A DNA stretch of 64,000 nucleotides. Source: Gordonibacter sp. An230 (lineage in GTDB: Bacteria > Actinomycetota > Coriobacteriia > Coriobacteriales > Eggerthellaceae). Position 1 is the stretch's first letter. Every line of letters begins with the position of its first letter. Location: contig NZ_NFJP01000010.1 of assembly GCF_002159915.1 (NCBI RefSeq), positions 62,001 through 126,000 of the forward strand, in the 5' to 3' direction. Shown here piece after piece: positions 43,478 to 54,171 of this stretch. The notes under the pieces were generated by a model. That model searched no databases. It had not been told where the DNA came from and saw nothing but the letters and a program-made list of their open reading frames with translations. The translations under genes were made by a program, and so were the position numbers.

Positions 43478-44631
43478 CTACTCGAACACCACCAGCTCGT
43501 CGCGATGGACAAGCGGCTTCTCCGCCAAACTCGACAGCAGCCGGTTCGCCTGCAGCTGCGCGCGCGTGCGCCCGATGGCGAGCGCGGCCTCGTCGCTCGA
43601 GAACGCCGCGCGTCCGCGCGCGAACAGATTCCCCGAGCCGTCCTTGATGTCCACGATGTCGCCCGACTCGAAGCGGCCCTCCACCGCGCGCACGCCCACG
43701 GACAGAAGCGAGCTGCCGTGCGCGACGAGCGCGGCCTTCGCCCCCTCGTCCACCGCGAGCGCCCCGCGCGCGGCGTCGCCGAGCGCTATCCACAGCTTCT
43801 TCGGCGTGATCTCGTGAGGCCGCGAGGCCGCGACGAATCGCGTGCCCACCTCCTCGCCCCGCACCGCGTCCGCGATGGCGCCCTCGCGACGGCCATGGCA
43901 CACCACAAGCGGGATGCCCGCCACCATGAGCACGCGCGCAGCCTTGATCTTCGTCGCCATGCCACCCGAACCGACCGTACTGCCCGCGCCGCCCGCCGCG
44001 GCCATGATCTCCGGGCCGACAGCCTCCACGCGTCTGATGAGCCGCGCTTCGGGATGAACGGCCGGGTTCGCGTCGTACAGCCCGTCGATGTCCGACAGGA
44101 TGACCACGAGATCGGCCTCTACCAGGCACGCCACGAGCGCCGCGAGCGTGTCGTTGTCGCCGAAGCGAATCTGCTCCACCGACACGGTGTCGTTTTCGTT
44201 CACAATGGGGACCACGCCCAAATCGAGCAGCTTGTCGAACGTGTCGCGCGCGTGCAGGTAGGCGCGGCGGTCAGCCGTGTCACGCCGCGTCAGCAGCACC
44301 GTCGACGTCACGATGCCGCGCTTGGCGAAGGCCTCGGCGTACGCGGTCGAGAGCGCGCTTTGGCCCACCGACGCCGCCGCCTGGAGGCTCGGCATGTCGT
44401 GCGGACGCTTCTCGATGCCGAGTTTCTCCAGCCCGCAGGCGATGGCCGCCGACGTCACCACGACGGGATGCCATCCCTCTGCCCTCACCCGCGCGATCTG
44501 ATCCCCCAACCGTTCGAGGTAGGCGTAGTCTATCTTGCTCTCCGAAGTCGTCAGCGTCGAAGACCCGATCTTCACGACGAGCCTCCGACCGCCCCCTCGC
44601 CGCGCGCCGCACGCGCCCTTCCCAGCGCCCA

Positions 44632-44632
<1 letters not shown>
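43478..44632 (-). CDS. proB: Glutamate 5-kinase with PUA domain
   Basis: This 384-residue protein has the amino-acid kinase domain (LVVKIGSSTLTTSE, VTSAAIACG, PIVNENDTVSV, GDNDTLAALVA) and a C-terminal PUA domain (about 290-370). It commits glutamate to proline synthesis. The ATG at 44632 overlaps the obgE stop by one base (TGATG). The GSSTLT and TSAAIA strings differ slightly from the common GSSVLT and SSGAIA. Confidence 0.95.
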
Positions 44633-46038
<1,406 letters not shown>

Positions 46039-46169
46039 CTATCCTGGAACCGGCCTTCGCATCGGAAGGCCCTCTTGCGTCGCACGCGCGAAGTGAGCAA
46101 GTCGTCTTCACGCCCGGTTTCACGGCACGATGCGGGATGCGCGACGCGCTCTTTCGATTGTATACGAAA

Positions 46170-46196
46170 CATGCCCCCTGAAAGACAGAGGGCATG
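46170..46196 (-). terminator. Hairpin between rpmA and obgE
   Basis: CATGCCCCCT (46170-46179) pairs with AGAGGGCATG (46187-46196) at 9 of 10 positions with a 7-nt loop, 42 nt after the rpmA stop. The following T-run is poor, so it may only lower read-through from the ribosomal-protein genes into obgE. Confidence 0.4.
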
Positions 46197-46237
46197 CAAA
46201 AACAGACAAGGTGTGGTTGATGCGAAAGAAGCGGCTC

Positions 46238-46489
46238 TTACGCCTCGGGACGCACGTGAACCCTGCGCTTCACGCCGCGCGTGAACTCGAGCGTGCCGTC
46301 GCACAGCGCGAACAGCGTGTCGTCCTTGCCGCGGCCGACGTTGTCGCCCGGATGAAACTTCGTGCCGCGCTGGCGAACGATGACGTTGCCCGTCTTGACC
46401 GTCTGACCGGCGAACATCTTCACGCCGAGGCGCTGCGCGCGGGAATCGCGGCCGTTTCGGGTGGATCCAAGACCTTTCTTGTGAGCCAT
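46238..46489 (-). CDS. rpmA: Ribosomal protein bL27
   Basis: This 83-residue protein begins [16 protein letters not shown] and ends with the basic RGVKRRVHV segment of bL27. Its N-terminus reaches the peptidyl-transferase centre. It starts with AHKKG directly, so no N-terminal cleavage as in some Firmicutes is needed. It is 18 nt after rplU. Confidence 0.97.
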   Translation of the reverse strand: MAHKKGLGSTRNGRDSRAQRLGVKMFAGQTVKTGNVIVRQRGTKFHPGDNVGRGKDDTLFALCDGTLEFTRGVKRRVHVRPEA

Positions 46490-46507
46490 GATGTTCCCTC
46501 CTTCTGC

Positions 46508-46879
46508 TTACTCGGCGTCTTCGGACGCGGGCTTCTCGGCGGCCTTCTTGGCGACGGGCTTGTCGGCCTTCGCCGAGCCCACGGACTCGATCTCGATGCG
46601 CGTGAGACGCTGGCGGTGACCGCGCAGCTTCTTGTAGTTCTTGCGCTTCTTGAACTTGAAGACGAGCTGCTTCTCGCCCTTGAACTGCTCGAGCACGATG
46701 GCCGTGACCTTCGTGGCGGCGGCCTTCGCCGGATCGGCCTCGACCTTCGCGCCGTCGACGACGCAGATGGCCTCGAGGTCGACCTTGGCGCCCACCTCGG
46801 CGTCAAGCTTCTCGACGTTCAGCCTGTCTCCTGGGGCGACCTTGTACTGTTTGCCGCCCGTCTTAACGATTGCGTACAT
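46508..46879 (-). CDS. rplU: Ribosomal protein bL21 with C-terminal extension
   Basis: MYAIVKTGGKQYKVAPGD and FKFKKRKNYKKLRGHRQ identify bL21. At 123 residues it is about 20 longer than usual because of an Ala/Lys/Glu-rich tail (residues about 102-123). It is the first gene of the rplU-rpmA-obgE group. Confidence 0.96.
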   Translation of the reverse strand: MYAIVKTGGKQYKVAPGDRLNVEKLDAEVGAKVDLEAICVVDGAKVEADPAKAAATKVTAIVLEQFKGEKQLVFKFKKRKNYKKLRGHRQRLTRIEIESVGSAKADKPVAKKAAEKPASEDAE

Positions 46880-47149
46880 GAGTGTCTCCTTGAATGAAAT
46901 AAACGCAAGGCGATAGCTTAGCAGCGTGATCGTAGCAAGTCAATATGAACGTATGCACAATCTCCGCGTATCATCGCACTCTTCCTACGCGCGCCCTTTT
47001 GAGCGCAACGTTTGCATGATAGCAGATCTTTCCGGTCACGCACGGCAGCATGGCATGATTTTTCCCGGCATCACAGGTCCTGCAAAGTCGCAGAAAGACC
47101 GCGAACGCGCTTTGCGAATCGCGACCGCCGTTGCGCCGCCTTGCGGGCG

Positions 47150-47209
47150 GCATTGTCGCCCCGAAGACACGGTTTGCGGGCGAAAACCGTGTCTTCGGGG
47201 CGACAATGC
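47150..47209. repeat. 60-nt perfect hairpin, 26-bp stem
   Basis: 47150-47175 and 47184-47209 are exact reverse complements around an 8-nt loop. It lies in a 388-base gap (46880-47267) between the rplU start and the polA stop. On the minus strand it is upstream of rplU and 59 nt past polA, with no T-run on either side. It could be an unusual terminator or mRNA-end structure of polA, or a palindromic repeat of the genome. The rest of the gap shows no gene. Confidence 0.85.
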
Positions 47210-47267
47210 GCCCTCCCCTGTCACGCCCCTGCCCCGTCATACCCGACGGCCGGAGGGCACCGTGATC

Positions 47268-49895
47268 CTAGTGCGCTTCGGCCCAGGTGGCTCCTGCGGA
47301 CACGTCTGCCACGAGCGGCACGCGCAGCTTCACCACGCCCTCCATGACTTCCTTCGCAAGCGCGCTCACAACCTCGAGCTCGTCTTCGGGCACGCTGAAA
47401 TCCAGCTCGTCGTGCACCTGCAAAAGCAGCTTCGCGCGCAGCCCTTCGGCCATCAGCCGGCGCTGAACCTCGCCCATCGCGAGCTTGATGATGTCGGCGG
47501 CGCTTCCTTGCATGGGGTGGTTCATAGCCGTGCGCTCGCCGAAGCCGCGTTGGTTCGCGTTTCCGGCTTTGAGCTCGGGGATGTGGCGCTTGCGACCGAA
47601 CATCGTCTCGGCGAACCCCTGCTCCTTGGCCTTCGCGACGGTGTCGTCGAGGTAAGCGCGCACGCCGGGGTACGCCTCGAAGTAGCGATCGATCATCTCC
47701 TTGGCTTCGCCGAACGGGATGCCGAGGCTTTGCGAGAGACCGAACGCCTGCTGACCGTACACGATGCCGAAGTTCACAGCCTTCGCGCGGCTGCGCAGCT
47801 CAGGCGTGACCTCCTCCACGGGCAAGTCGAACACGCGGCTCGCCGTGGAGGCGTGGAAGTCGGCGCCCGAGCAGAAGGCGGCCACAAGGTGCTCGTCGCC
47901 GGAGAGGTGCGCGAGCAGCCTCAGCTCGATCTGCGAGTAGTCGGCCGACACGAACAGCTCGCCCGGCGCGAGCGGCACGAACGACTCGCGGATCTGGCGG
48001 CCGAACTCCGTACGCACGGGGATGTTCTGCAGGTTCGGGTCCGACGAGGACAAGCGGCCGGTCGTCGTGACCGTCTCGTTGAAGCACGTGTGCACGCGCC
48101 CGTCGCCGGCGCGCATGCGCGGCAGGGCATCGATGTAGGTGGACTTGATCTTGGCAAGCTCGCGGTAGCGCAGCACGAGCGCGGGCAGGTCGTGCTCATG
48201 CGAGAGCTCCTTGAGCACGGCCGCGTCGGTGGAGTAGCCGCGCTGGTTCTTCTTGAGGGGCTTCAGGCCCAGCACCTCGAACAGAATGCGCGAGAGCTGC
48301 TTGGGGGAATCGAGGTTGAACTCCTCCCCCGCCATGTCGAATATGCGAGCGCTCAGTTCGTCGAGCTCGGCCTGCGTGGATGCGCCCAGCTCGGCCAAAC
48401 GGTCGCAGTCCACCGCGGCACCCGTGCGCTCCACGATGGCGAGCACGGCCACGAGCGGCAGGTCGATGTCGAAGTACGGGCGCGCGCTGCCGTCGCGCTC
48501 AAGCGCCTCCGTAAGCGGCCCCACGAGCTGGCGCGCCGCAGCGGCCTGGAAGGAGGCCGCGGCCGCTTCGTCCTTCGCCTCGGGCAAAACGCCCCCGCAG
48601 TAGGCGTCGAGCAGCGCGTCGAAGGAGTACTCCGACACCGACGAATTCAGCACGTAGCCGGCCAGCCCCAGGTCGAACGCGCGCATGCCCATGAGGTCGG
48701 CGTCGTCCACAAGGGCGCGCTCGGAAGTGTCGGCCGGATAGACGCGGTGAAGCGCCTGCTTCACATCGAGCGCGGAGAACGGAGCGCCCTTCACGACGCG
48801 CGAGAACGCGGCCAGGCCCTCGTCGTCCTCGAACAGCGCGGTCCCCTCGCTCGTGGACACGGCGCAGTGCAGCCCCGCGTTGAACAGCGACACCTGTTCG
48901 GGCTCCACGAACGCCACCCCCAGCGACTCGCCGCGCGCGATGGCGGCATCCACCAGTTCGACAGCCCGCGCCCCCGTGACGACGGGCTCGACCGAAAGCG
49001 GAGCAGCCTTGCGTTCGAGCTCTTTGCCCACGAGCTTGAGCACGCGGTTGAGATGGGCGTTGAACCGCACCTTCTTGAACGCCTCGGTCACGGCCTCCGG
49101 ATCGAACGACGGGAAGCTGCACCCCTTTAGATCGAGCGGAAAATCGAGATCGCGCACGATGGTGGCCACCTCGCGACTCAGATACGCCATGTCCTTGTTC
49201 TCGACGATCTTCTCCTTCTGCTTGCCTTTGAGGTCGTCGACATGCTCGTAGATGCCTTCGAGGCTGCCGTAGGACTGCAAGAGCTTGGCCGCCGTCTTGT
49301 CGCCGATGCCGGGCACGCCGGGGATGTTGTCGGAGGAATCGCCTTTGAGGCCCAGAAAGTCGATGAACTGGTCGGGGCGCACGCCGTAGCGCTCCTCCAC
49401 CTCGGCCGGGCCGTAGATGGCGACGTCGGTGATGCCCTTCTTCGTGGTGACGATGCGCGTTTTGTCCGTGGCCAGCTGGTAGGCGTCCTTGTCGCCCGTC
49501 ACGAGCAGCGTCTCGAAGCCAAGCGCCTCGTCGCGCGCGGCGATGGTGCCCAGGATGTCGTCGCCCTCCCAGCCCTTCACGCGCACGACGGGCACGGCCA
49601 TGGCCGAAAGCAGCTCCTCGATGATGGGGAACTGCACCTTGAGATCGTCGTCCATGGGCGGGCGCTGCGCCTTGTACTGCTCGAGCGCGCGCATGCGAAA
49701 CGCGGGGCGTCCCGCGTCGAACGCGCAGATGATGGCGTCGGGGCTGGCCATGTCGATGAACTTCAGCAGCATGGCCAGAAAGCCGAACACGGCGTTGGTG
49801 GGCGTGCCGTCGGGGGCGTTCATCGTCTGCGGAACGGCGTGGTAGGCGCGGTGCATGAGCGAGTTGCCGTCGATGACGGCGATCTTCTTCGGCAT
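47268..49895 (-). CDS. polA: DNA polymerase I
   Basis: This 875-residue protein has the 5' nuclease domain (VIDGNSLMHRAYHA, FLGLKGDSSDNIPGVPGIG), a middle exonuclease-like domain and the polymerase with motif A DYSQIELRLLAH, motif B RAKAVNFGIVYGQQ and motif C VHDELDF. In the middle domain the DxE metal motif of proofreading is not found at the expected place (GVAFVEPEQVSLF), so the 3'-5' activity is probably lost, as in many Gram-positives. The start at 49895 (MPKKIAVIDGN) fits the family. Role: gap filling and repair. Confidence 0.95.
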   Translation of the reverse strand: MPKKIAVIDGNSLMHRAYHAVPQTMNAPDGTPTNAVFGFLAMLLKFIDMASPDAIICAFDAGRPAFRMRALEQYKAQRPPMDDDLKVQFPIIEELLSAMAVPVVRVKGWEGDDILGTIAARDEALGFETLLVTGDKDAYQLATDKTRIVTTKKGITDVAIYGPAEVEERYGVRPDQFIDFLGLKGDSSDNIPGVPGIGDKTAAKLLQSYGSLEGIYEHVDDLKGKQKEKIVENKDMAYLSREVATIVRDLDFPLDLKGCSFPSFDPEAVTEAFKKVRFNAHLNRVLKLVGKELERKAAPLSVEPVVTGARAVELVDAAIARGESLGVAFVEPEQVSLFNAGLHCAVSTSEGTALFEDDEGLAAFSRVVKGAPFSALDVKQALHRVYPADTSERALVDDADLMGMRAFDLGLAGYVLNSSVSEYSFDALLDAYCGGVLPEAKDEAAAASFQAAAARQLVGPLTEALERDGSARPYFDIDLPLVAVLAIVERTGAAVDCDRLAELGASTQAELDELSARIFDMAGEEFNLDSPKQLSRILFEVLGLKPLKKNQRGYSTDAAVLKELSHEHDLPALVLRYRELAKIKSTYIDALPRMRAGDGRVHTCFNETVTTTGRLSSSDPNLQNIPVRTEFGRQIRESFVPLAPGELFVSADYSQIELRLLAHLSGDEHLVAAFCSGADFHASTASRVFDLPVEEVTPELRSRAKAVNFGIVYGQQAFGLSQSLGIPFGEAKEMIDRYFEAYPGVRAYLDDTVAKAKEQGFAETMFGRKRHIPELKAGNANQRGFGERTAMNHPMQGSAADIIKLAMGEVQRRLMAEGLRAKLLLQVHDELDFSVPEDELEVVSALAKEVMEGVVKLRVPLVADVSAGATWAEAH

Positions 49896-50078
49896 GACGT
49901 GTCCTTCGGTCGCAAGGTCTCGGGTGGCCCAGTATAGTCCAACCCGCCCCGCCCGCACCGCCCAGGCCGACCGGAAACAGAGAATCCCCGGAGGGCGGGA
50001 CATCCCGGGACCGCGCGCTTACCGCAACCACGCCCGCCGCACGATGACACGCTCAGGTGCGAGCCCTCCGCGCCGGCC

Positions 50079-50756
50079 TCACGCGCTCCACAGGTACCCC
50101 ACGCCGCGCACCGTTTCCAGGTGCTGCGCGAGCTCCGGGCCGAGCTTGGCGCGCACGCGGCGCACGTGCACGTCCACCGTGCGCGAACCGCCGTAGTAGT
50201 CGAAGCCCCACACCTGGCGCAAGAGCGCGTCGCGCGAGTAGGTGCGACCGGGATGCGTGACCAGAAAGGACAGAAGCGCGTACTCCAGATAGGTGAGGTC
50301 GAGCGGCTCGCCGCCGACGGTCACCTGGTAGGTCGCCAGGTTGACGACCATGTTCTCCACGCACAAAACGTCGCGGGAGCCCCCCTCGTCGCCCGACCAC
50401 AGAAGCTGCCGGATGCGGGCCGCGCACTCCTCGGCCGAAGCGCCGTGCACGACGAAGTCGCTTCTCACCCGGACGGGGAGGCGAAACTCGTCAAGGCGCG
50501 ACCGTTCGACGATCGCGAGCAACGCCGCCCCGCCGCCCTCCCCGGCGATCGCCGCCTCCACCCGGCCCATGTTCGAGAACGCGTCCCCGCGGGCCTCGTA
50601 GACGATGAGGTCGTACGAAGGATGCTGGACGAGCAGCCTTTCAAGGTGCGCGGACGATCCCGCCGCCACCTCCACATCGAGGTGCGCGAGCACCTGTTGG
50701 AACTTGTGCGCGTTGTCCAGGCTGTCGGCCACGAATATGACGAGTTTGCGCCGCAC
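50079..50756 (-). CDS. OmpR-type regulator with degenerate receiver, GlnR-like
   Basis: This 225-residue protein has a receiver-like first half in which the strand that normally ends in the phosphorylated Asp reads DLIVYEA, with no Asp, and a clear OmpR/PhoB winged helix in the second half (LDLTYLEYALLSFLVTHPGRTYSRDALLRQVWG, residues about 152-184; RTVDVHVRRVRAKLG; VRGVGYLW). Actinobacterial GlnR, the nitrogen regulator, is an orphan of this type. Its place 18 nt after glnA in the same direction supports a nitrogen role. Name not certain. Confidence 0.75.
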   Translation of the reverse strand: MRRKLVIFVADSLDNAHKFQQVLAHLDVEVAAGSSAHLERLLVQHPSYDLIVYEARGDAFSNMGRVEAAIAGEGGGAALLAIVERSRLDEFRLPVRVRSDFVVHGASAEECAARIRQLLWSGDEGGSRDVLCVENMVVNLATYQVTVGGEPLDLTYLEYALLSFLVTHPGRTYSRDALLRQVWGFDYYGGSRTVDVHVRRVRAKLGPELAQHLETVRGVGYLWSA

Positions 50757-50774
50757 GGCTCCTCCCCTCGCACC

Positions 50775-52118
50775 TCAGAGCACCGCGAGGTAGCGGTCGC
50801 GCTCCCACTGCGACACGGAGCTTTGGTACTCGCCCCATTCGGCACGCTTGGCGGCCACGAGGTAGCCGTGGATGTGCTCGCCAAGCGTCTCGCGCATGAG
50901 GTCGGAGGAAGCGAACAGCTCCACCGCCTCGCCAAGGCTCTCGGGGAGCGTCCCGACGCCCAGCTCGCGCAGATCCCTGCGATCAAGCGAGGAGAGGTCT
51001 GCGTTCTCGCACGCCGGCTGCAAATCAAGCCCGTCCTCGATGCCCTTGAGGCCCGCGGCCAGCATGACGGCGAACGCGAGGTAGGGGTTCGCGCTCGGAT
51101 CGGGGCTGCGCACTTCGAGGCGGCAGGCCGCCTCGGAATCGGGACGGTAGCCCGGCACGCGCACGAGCGTCGAGCGGTTCGAGCGCGCCCACGACAGGTA
51201 GACCGGAGCCTCCCCGCCGGGAACGAGCCGCTTGTAGGAGTTCACGTGCTGGTTCGTGACCAGGCAGAACTCGGGAGCGTACTTGAGCAGTCCGGCAAGG
51301 TAGCACCGGGCCGTCCTCGACAGGCGGTAGCCCTGCGGGTCGGCGGGGTCGAAGAACGCGTTTTTCCCATCGAGGTCGAACAGGCTCTGATGCACGTGCA
51401 TGCTGCTGCCCGGCTCGCCCGAGAGCGGCTTGGGCATGAACGAGGCGTACACGCCGTGGCGCGTCGCGATCTCCTTCACCACCAGCTTGTACGTCATCAC
51501 CGCGTCGGCCATGGACAGCGCGTCGGTGAACCGCAGGTCGATCTCGTGCTGCGACGGGCCCATCTCGTGATGCGAGTACTCCACGGGAATGCCCATCTTC
51601 TCGAGCGTGAGCACCGTGTCGCGGCGCAGGTCGGAGGCGTAATCGAGGCTCGTGAGGTCGAAGTAGCCGCCGCGGTCGAGCACTTCTGCGCCCTGCGCGT
51701 CCTTGAAGTAGTAGAACTCGAGCTCGGGCCCCACGTTGAACACGTAGCCCATCTCGCGCGCCTTCGCCGCCATGCGCGCGAGCACCTGGCGCGGATCCCC
51801 CTCGAAAGGCCGTCCGTCGGGCGTGCGCAGGCTGCAGAACATGCGCGCCACCGCGTTGCTCTCGGGCCGCCAGGGCAGAACCTGGAACGTGGACGCGTCG
51901 GGAAACGCCAGCATGTCGGATTCCTGCGTGCGGCAAAAGCCCTCGATGCAGCTGCCGTCGAAGCCCATGCCGTCGGCGAAGGCGTCCTCCAGCTCGCTCG
52001 GGATGACGGCAAAGCTCTTCATGCGCCCGAGCACGTCGGTGAACCAGAAGCGCACGAAGTGCACGTCGCGGCTCTTGATGGTCTTAAGGACGAAGTCCTC
52101 TTCCGGGTTCGCGGCCAT
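50775..52118 (-). CDS. glnA: Glutamine synthetase, type I
   Basis: This 447-residue enzyme makes glutamine from glutamate and ammonia. Visible are the N-terminal FVRFWFTDVLGRMKSFAV, MGFDGSCIEGF, the ATP/metal region GPELEFYYFKD, HHEMGPSQHEIDLRF, and PLSGEPGSSMHVHQSL. No NLYDLP adenylylation site is found, so this is the GSI-alpha type controlled by feedback or regulators, not by GlnE. The start at 52118 follows GAGG by about 8 nt. Confidence 0.94.
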   Translation of the reverse strand: MAANPEEDFVLKTIKSRDVHFVRFWFTDVLGRMKSFAVIPSELEDAFADGMGFDGSCIEGFCRTQESDMLAFPDASTFQVLPWRPESNAVARMFCSLRTPDGRPFEGDPRQVLARMAAKAREMGYVFNVGPELEFYYFKDAQGAEVLDRGGYFDLTSLDYASDLRRDTVLTLEKMGIPVEYSHHEMGPSQHEIDLRFTDALSMADAVMTYKLVVKEIATRHGVYASFMPKPLSGEPGSSMHVHQSLFDLDGKNAFFDPADPQGYRLSRTARCYLAGLLKYAPEFCLVTNQHVNSYKRLVPGGEAPVYLSWARSNRSTLVRVPGYRPDSEAACRLEVRSPDPSANPYLAFAVMLAAGLKGIEDGLDLQPACENADLSSLDRRDLRELGVGTLPESLGEAVELFASSDLMRETLGEHIHGYLVAAKRAEWGEYQSSVSQWERDRYLAVL

Positions 52119-52367
52119 GGCCCGCCTCGCTTCCGATCCCGCCGCCGCGCTTCGCGGACGGCGCGCCCTTTCCCTTTCCGAGAGGCCATTATATCCCCGC
52201 CGCGTTTCGGATTCGTCACGTTGCCGAAACCCCATCGAACGCCCGCGAAGCGGCATGGCCGCACATCACGATCACGTGACGGTTCCGGACGAAGCCTCCT
52301 CGAAAAAGGGCCGGCCGCTATACTGTTCCCCTTGCACGCCCGAGACAACGCGCGAGAAGGGACCGAC

Positions 52368-52736
52368 ATGACCCTCGACCACACCGACCGCACCGAGCTT
52401 TTGCGCGAAGGCGGCATCGACCACCGCGAGGCCATGGAGCGCTTCTGCGGAAACGAGGCGCTCTACGAGCGGCTCGCCCTCAAATTCCTCGACGACCCCC
52501 ATTTTGCAGAGCTTGAGCAGGCGCTTTCCAACGAGGACGCGCAAGCCGCCTACCGCGCCGCCCACTCGCTCAAAGGCGTCGCGGGCAATCTGTCGCTGCG
52601 GCGCCTCTACGACCAATCCTGCCGCCTGTGCGACGCGCTGCGCGCGAGCGACCTCGGTGCCGCCGAGCGCATCCTGCCAGACGCCCGCGCCGCCTACGAC
52701 GCCGTCATAAGGACGTTGAACCAGTTGAGAGGGTGA
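52368..52736 (+). CDS. Orphan HPt (histidine phosphotransfer) protein
   Basis: This 122-residue helical protein carries the HPt motif AAHSLKGVAGNL with the phospho-accepting His at about residue 66. HPt proteins relay phosphate between receivers of multistep His-Asp systems. No histidine kinase or receiver gene lies beside it. The ATG at 52368 has AAGGGA about 6 nt upstream, and TATACT about 40 nt upstream is a likely -10 box. It diverges from glnA with 249 bases between. Confidence 0.88.
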   Translation: MTLDHTDRTELLREGGIDHREAMERFCGNEALYERLALKFLDDPHFAELEQALSNEDAQAAYRAAHSLKGVAGNLSLRRLYDQSCRLCDALRASDLGAAERILPDARAAYDAVIRTLNQLRG

Positions 52737-52807
52737 AGCCCGCCCAAAAGCCGCTCGAAAGCCATCCGAAAGCCTGCAACGAGAAGGCCAAACCGCAGCG
52801 CACTTGC

Positions 52808-52813
52808 TATAAT
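52808..52813 (+). promoter_or_regulatory. -10 box of GT4 gene, near-leaderless
   Basis: TATAAT lies 8 nt before the ATG at 52822 with no Shine-Dalgarno sequence, so the transcript should start at or within 1-2 nt of the start codon. Confidence 0.5.
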
Positions 52814-52821
52814 GCTCGGTT

Positions 52822-54090
52822 ATGGAAGCCTCCCGAGCGAAATACACCGGCAAGCACCGCATCGCCGTCGTCACGATGGGCGTGAAGCTGGGCGACGAGA
52901 CGAAAGGATACACACGGTTTCGGTTCCTCTCCGAGCTGCTCGTGCGCGAAGGGTTCGAGGTCGACCTCATCACCTCGTCGTTCCAACATTGGGAGAAGGC
53001 GCAGCGCGACCGCTCGAAGGCATGCTATCGCGGCCTTCCCTACCGGGTCGTGTTCGTCGAAGAGCCAGGGTATGCGAAGAACCTCGATCTGCAGCGGATC
53101 CGCAGCCATCGCGTGGCCGCGAGAAACCTTCGCGCGCATTTCGAGCACGAATCCGGCTCGTACGACCTCATCTACGCCGAGATCCCGCCGAACGACGTCG
53201 CCCGCGTCTGCGCCGAGGCGGCGGCTGCGCACGGCGTGCCGTTCGTCGCCGACATCAACGACCTGTGGCCCGAAGCCATGCGCATGGTCGTCGACATTCC
53301 CGTGCTGAGCGATGTGGTGTTCTACCCGTTCGCACGCGACGCCCGACGCGTCTACCAGCTGCTCTCGGCAGCGGTCGGCACATCCGACGAGTACGCCGCC
53401 CGACCGGCGAAGGATCGCGAGCATCCCTACCCGCATATCACCGTCTACGTGGGAAACGACGTGTCCACCTTCGACGAGGGGGCCCGAAGAAACGCGGGCC
53501 GGATCGTCAAACCGGAAGGCGAGGTGTGGGCCATCTACGCTGGAACGCTCGGAGCCAGCTACGATCTGGCGACGCTCATCGAAGCCGCGGCGCTGATCGA
53601 GCGCGAGCGCATGCCCGAAAGCTCCCCGAGAAAACCTTCGATGCGCGTGAAGATCCTCGGCGACGGACCCGATCGCGAACGGCTCGAACGGCTCGCCGAA
53701 GAGCTGCGCGCCCCGGTCGACTTCCTCGGATACGCCTCCTACGACCTCATGGCGGCATACCTGTGCGCATCCGACATCACCGTAAACTCCCTCGTCAAAT
53801 CCGCCGCCCAAAGCATCGTCACGAAGATCGGAGACTACCTCGCCAGCGGCAAGCCGATGGTCAACACAGGCTCGAGCCCCGAGTTCCGGGAAAAGGTCGA
53901 CTCCGAGGGCTTCGGCGTCAACGTGCCCGCTGAGGATCCGCGCGCGCTCGCCGACGCCCTCGCCAGCTTGGCGGACCGCTCGTCGACAAGGAAGATCATG
54001 GGGGCGAAGGCCCGATCAGTGGCCGAAAGGGAGTTCGACCAGCCGCATTCGTACCGGGCAATCGTGGATTTGCTGCGCACGTTGCTATGA
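52822..54090 (+). CDS. Glycosyltransferase family 4
   Basis: This 422-residue GT-B enzyme has an N-terminal Rossmann domain (KHRIAVVTMGVKLGDETKG), a linker region DINDLWPEAMRM, and a C-terminal nucleotide-sugar domain (WAIYAGTLGASYDLATLIEAA, KILGDGPDRERLERLA, and the end of the E(x)7E-like motif in SPEFREKVDSEGFGV). It probably adds a sugar to a lipid-linked glycan. It is followed by the aminotransferase and the PglC-like enzyme in the same direction. Confidence 0.87.
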   Translation: MEASRAKYTGKHRIAVVTMGVKLGDETKGYTRFRFLSELLVREGFEVDLITSSFQHWEKAQRDRSKACYRGLPYRVVFVEEPGYAKNLDLQRIRSHRVAARNLRAHFEHESGSYDLIYAEIPPNDVARVCAEAAAAHGVPFVADINDLWPEAMRMVVDIPVLSDVVFYPFARDARRVYQLLSAAVGTSDEYAARPAKDREHPYPHITVYVGNDVSTFDEGARRNAGRIVKPEGEVWAIYAGTLGASYDLATLIEAAALIERERMPESSPRKPSMRVKILGDGPDRERLERLAEELRAPVDFLGYASYDLMAAYLCASDITVNSLVKSAAQSIVTKIGDYLASGKPMVNTGSSPEFREKVDSEGFGVNVPAEDPRALADALASLADRSSTRKIMGAKARSVAEREFDQPHSYRAIVDLLRTLL

Positions 54091-54171
54091 TTCCCGCCGT
54101 ACGCCCTCGTCAAATCGACACGGGCGCGCCAAAATAGGTATTTCGACGAAACGCGACACGAGGAGCGACAC

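Noticed and set aside
49896-50078. Search for tRNA or other RNA genes here and in the other gaps
   Set aside because: No cloverleaf-type sequence, TTC-loop motif or CCA end was recognised in any intergenic stretch.
50121-52736. 871-codon plus-strand frame reading into the HPt gene
   Set aside because: Only the last 122 codons form a protein family; the rest is antisense to glnA and its regulator.
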